Positions 61,358 to 64,000 of a stretch of 64,000 nt of DNA are shown piece by piece. How positions within the stretch are numbered: the first letter of the stretch is position 1; each line of letters starts with the position of its first letter. The notes below the pieces were generated by a model. The model had not been told where the DNA came from, made no database searches, and was given only the letters and a program-made list of their open reading frames with translations. Source of the DNA: Ramazzottius varieornatus (Eukaryota > Tardigrada > Eutardigrada > Parachela > Ramazzottiidae). The translations under genes were made by a program, and so were the position numbers. The stretch lies in assembly GCA_001949185.1 (NCBI GenBank), contig BDGG01000016.1, positions 1 to 64,000 on the forward strand. The letters run 5' to 3'.

Positions 61358-63229
61358 TCATGAGTTGACAATGTCTTTGACTTTGACGACCCATCGAGCT
61401 AGATCGGTTGTTTCGTGTTCTGAACGAAGAATAAAAGGATGCAGGAGCAGTGCCTGCAGCGATGGCCGTTTCGATGGTTCACTCTGCAAACTGCAAAATA
61501 ACAAAAATCAGAGGCATACCCGAACATCACGTCGGCAGTTGAGAGAGGTGGCTCAAAAAACGACGTACCAGCTGTCAACAAAATCTTTGAGATCGAACGA
61601 AACGATGCCTTCCGGAAAGGTGGGTGAAGGTGAGTTGACAATGTAGTCCAGCAACTCAAAGATGGCCATAACCACTGCCGGTTCTGTCAACAGAGGAATA
61701 AGAGTCGGGAAACTGAAGTTTAATTCACCTCGAGCGTACTACAGTTGTAAGGGAAGACCACGATACCTGGCGTTGCGCTGGAAGAAGCAAAGATTTGGCG
61801 GAACTCCTCGGGGTCGGGCGGAGGAATGGGATACCGTCCAAGTGCTAGTTCCAACAGTGAAAGACCTAAGGACCAGATATCAGAGGCGATGGTGTACGGT
61901 GAACCCTTTAGTCGCTCGGGTGCCATGTATGAACGGCTCCCGACGAAAGAGTTCGCCATGGAGTCAATCAGTTGTCCGCTCACGCCGAAATCGCACAGCT
62001 TGACTTCTCCCCGTGTATTGACCAGGATGTTTGATGGCTTGATATCTACAAGGGAAGCATCATGCGGTCTCGTTAGCAGAGTTTCGAGGCTAGTAAACGA
62101 TATAGGAAAATTTTCTGACACCTGCAAACAGCAAGCCTGTTATAATGGGTAGCTCGCAAGTATGCAAGTGAACGAAAACGAAGCGGGTTTTGAGTCCCGA
62201 CTTCCCAGATAAATTTTCCATATTTTCCAAAAGCCGGCTTTTGGAGAGAATCATTAACCCTCCTACCTCGATGCAGGATATTGTGCTTTTCTTTCAGGTA
62301 GATCAAGCCCTTCAGGACGCAGGTGGTTATTTTCCCTAGAATGTCTTCTGGTACACGAATTCCTCGCCGTAAAATCTGATCCAATGATCCCCCATCCTTA
62401 ATCAACAGAACGGCTTTAAGTTGTCATATTCTTCGGACCGCCAAGATGGAAAACTGCGATACGAATATCCACTAACCATGTATTCCATTAAGATACTGAT
62501 TTCCCCGTTATCGTAGAAGGCTCCGTAGAACCCCACAATGTAAGGGGAGTTGCATTCGTGGAGGATCTTCAATTCTGTTATGATCTGGTTGCGAATGGCC
62601 GGCTTCACCTCCAGATGTATCAACTGTAATTAAGATAAGGCTACAGCACAGCATTTAATACGTTGCACGATGAGAAACGAGGGAATATGCTGTACGTGTC
62701 AAAATGGAAGCGTGGCAAACAACTCGATTTCCCAAGTGGCGCACGCATTCTAATGTAACTGGCTGAATGCGCGCGCCACTGGAAAAACGATCGTGTTGGG
62801 CTTGTTCCCAGCTGCCAAGTGTACCTTTCGAGCCATCTCTAGCTGTGATGGTCGATGTCGAACACGAAGCACCACGCCACCGCTACCTACTCCTAGTTCA
62901 CCCAGCTTGTCTAGCTCGTCGGCATGAATTTCTCCCATCTTCTGCTTCAACTCCAGGAAGCTCTGAAGACGCTTGCGCTGCAATGTATCCAGTTCCAGCT
63001 CGGCTTCCGCATCGACAGCACCCACGCTCCCTTGCGTTACGGTCTTGTCCCGGTCAACATCGGCAGCTGCTGCCAACAGGTCAAGATCGCCTCCCCCTGC
63101 ACCACCGCTACTGCAACGAAAAACACCTGTCTGCACACGGATCAGGTACAACATATGGAAGAAGGAAAAGAGGGCTTACTTGGGTAACGTCAATCCTGGC
63201 CGAGGCTTCTTCTTTCCCACGGCAGCCAT
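61358..63229 (-). CDS. MAP2K1/2: MAP kinase kinase MEK1/2
   Basis: Seven exons run from [16 protein letters not shown] at 63229 to a stop at 61358. The helix [19 protein letters not shown] and [17 protein letters not shown] give the regulatory helix and glycine loop. MARK supplies the catalytic Lys. [16 protein letters not shown] and [10 protein letters not shown] (catalytic loop) follow. The activation segment [19 protein letters not shown] keeps both RAF-phosphorylated serines. RYPIPPPD and an ATP-independent C-lobe ending [17 protein letters not shown] complete the fold. The Pro-rich insert of vertebrate MEK is reduced to a few residues. MEK phosphorylates ERK on Thr and Tyr. A palindromic element lies in the intron after exon 2. 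Confidence 0.94.
62705..62816. mobile_element. Palindromic aagtggcgcac element
   Basis: The arms are cccaagtggcgcacgcattc and gaatgcgcgcgccactgg. The outer ends are ggaagcgtggcaaacaactc and cttgttcccagctgcc. It lies in a MEK intron. Confidence 0.8.
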
Positions 63230-63620
63230 TTCGACACAGAATGTCCTTCGGTTACAGGAAGGTCAGAAGCCGCCTGACATCCAACGTATGACTATATACG
63301 AGAGACGAGACAAGTCCAAACTCCAGAGATCGACGAAAATAACGAACGAAGACGAAACTCGAAAGTCACGAAATCTTTCCTGTTTCATGGGATCGCTGGG
63401 ACTTTTTTGTGACGTCATTTACACAGCTGATTCAAAAAGTTAAAGTCTCTTAGAACTTCAGACGAGCCGCCGTTAGTTCATTCTTTCGTCTTTTAATTTT
63501 CGAGTTTTCGATTTGCGAATTACGATTTACGAGTCTGCTGATTCTTCTTTAAATCTCTTGTGGCCCAAATTGTGGGAGGTGCCGGTCGACGAGCGTACGT
63601 GATCTTCCGAATCCGAATAA
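63230..63620. promoter_or_regulatory. Short bidirectional promoter, MEK / MPG
   Basis: Only 391 bp separate the two divergent start codons, so the promoters probably overlap. No TATA box is obvious on either side. Confidence 0.5.
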
Positions 63621-64000
63621 ATGTCTGAGGAGACTACATCGGCGTATTTTGTTAAGAAGCGACGGAAGCAGACGACGAGCGGTTCCGGTGATGACGATCT
63701 TAGCGCCCAGGTTGCCTTTCAACCTACTCTTTCGAATTCGACATTTGGTGGTGCCATCACCATGCTTCCCTCGAAATTCTACGCCAAGCCCTGCCACGAG
63801 CTCGCTAAGGCGCTGTTAGGCAAAATCCTGGTGAGGCAGCTTCCTGGCGGCGAGCTGCTAAAGGGACGCATAGTGGAGACTGAAGGTAGCAGACCGTACA
63901 GTAGATTCTTCCCTTTGAAAACGACACGGAATATATCTGTCAGATATCTTCTTCTTGCAGCCTATCCCGGAGAGACGGATCGTGCTAGTCATTCATTCAA
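63621..64000 (+). CDS. MPG: 3-methyladenine DNA glycosylase (MPG/AAG), 5' part
   Basis: Exon 1 (63621-63885) and the start of exon 2 (63961 to the window end) encode MSEETTSAYFVKKRRKQTTS and then FYAKPCHELAKALLGKILVR. The active-site segment GRIVETEAYPGETDRASHSF follows. ETEAY with the catalytic Glu is diagnostic of the MPG/AAG family, which removes alkylated purines in base-excision repair. The basic N-terminus may be a nuclear localisation signal. The gene continues beyond the window. Confidence 0.92.
   Translation, partial: MSEETTSAYFVKKRRKQTTSGSGDDDLSAQVAFQPTLSNSTFGGAITMLPSKFYAKPCHELAKALLGKILVRQLPGGELLKGRIVETEGSRPYSRFFPLKTTRNISVRYLLLAAYPGETDRASHSF

Overview
This is nuclear DNA from a small, intron-rich animal. 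Genes are split into short exons with GT-AG introns of mostly 50-300 bp. Several families point to a panarthropod: an arthropod-type troponin C, two Spätzle-like cystine-knot proteins and a receptor guanylyl cyclase-like protein. The compact layout, together with a TCF/LEF gene holding one 9-kb intron, fits a tardigrade best. That last step is inference, because no species-diagnostic sequence was seen.

Layout: (1) 1-5735 (+), the 3' part of a large KASH-domain protein with novel HR-x-x-PKDD repeats. (2) 7468-9672 (-), a class A GPCR. (3) 10470-15805 (+), a 26-exon receptor guanylyl cyclase whose cyclase domain has lost key residues. (4) Two EF-hand genes: troponin C (-) and a calmodulin-like protein (+). 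(5) A short secreted protein at 20.8-21.2 kb. (6) Two head-to-head Spätzle-like genes at 22.1-26.3 kb. (7) WIPI/Atg18, an RNase H1-like gene, a CCDC50-like gene and MCM7 at 26.6-35.6 kb. (8) TCF/LEF (pangolin) at 36.4-49.8 kb, with a probable nested gene and an alternative first exon in its introns. (9) A decayed Argonaute pseudogene at 50.3-54.2 kb. (10) A likely amidated neuropeptide precursor, RSL24D1, a CCPG1-like ER-phagy receptor, MEK1/2 and the start of an MPG/AAG DNA glycosylase, up to the window end.

A short palindromic mobile element is scattered through the window, in introns and gaps but not in the coding exons I assembled. Its hairpin arms read aagtggcgcacg / cgtgcgccactt. I counted about 20 loci, some with two hairpins in tandem. 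One copy is inserted inside another, and two insertions have matching 4-bp flanks that look like target-site duplications.

For most genes, exon boundaries were joined by hand and checked for reading phase. The receptor cyclase (1090 aa), TCF (487), CCPG1-like (723), both Spätzle-like proteins (284 and 547), troponin C (152), calmodulin-like (172) and GPCR (424) all close to whole codons. The least certain parts are the GPCR tail, the nested gene in the TCF intron, the possible exons at 17.2-18.3 kb and the exon borders of the Argonaute relic.
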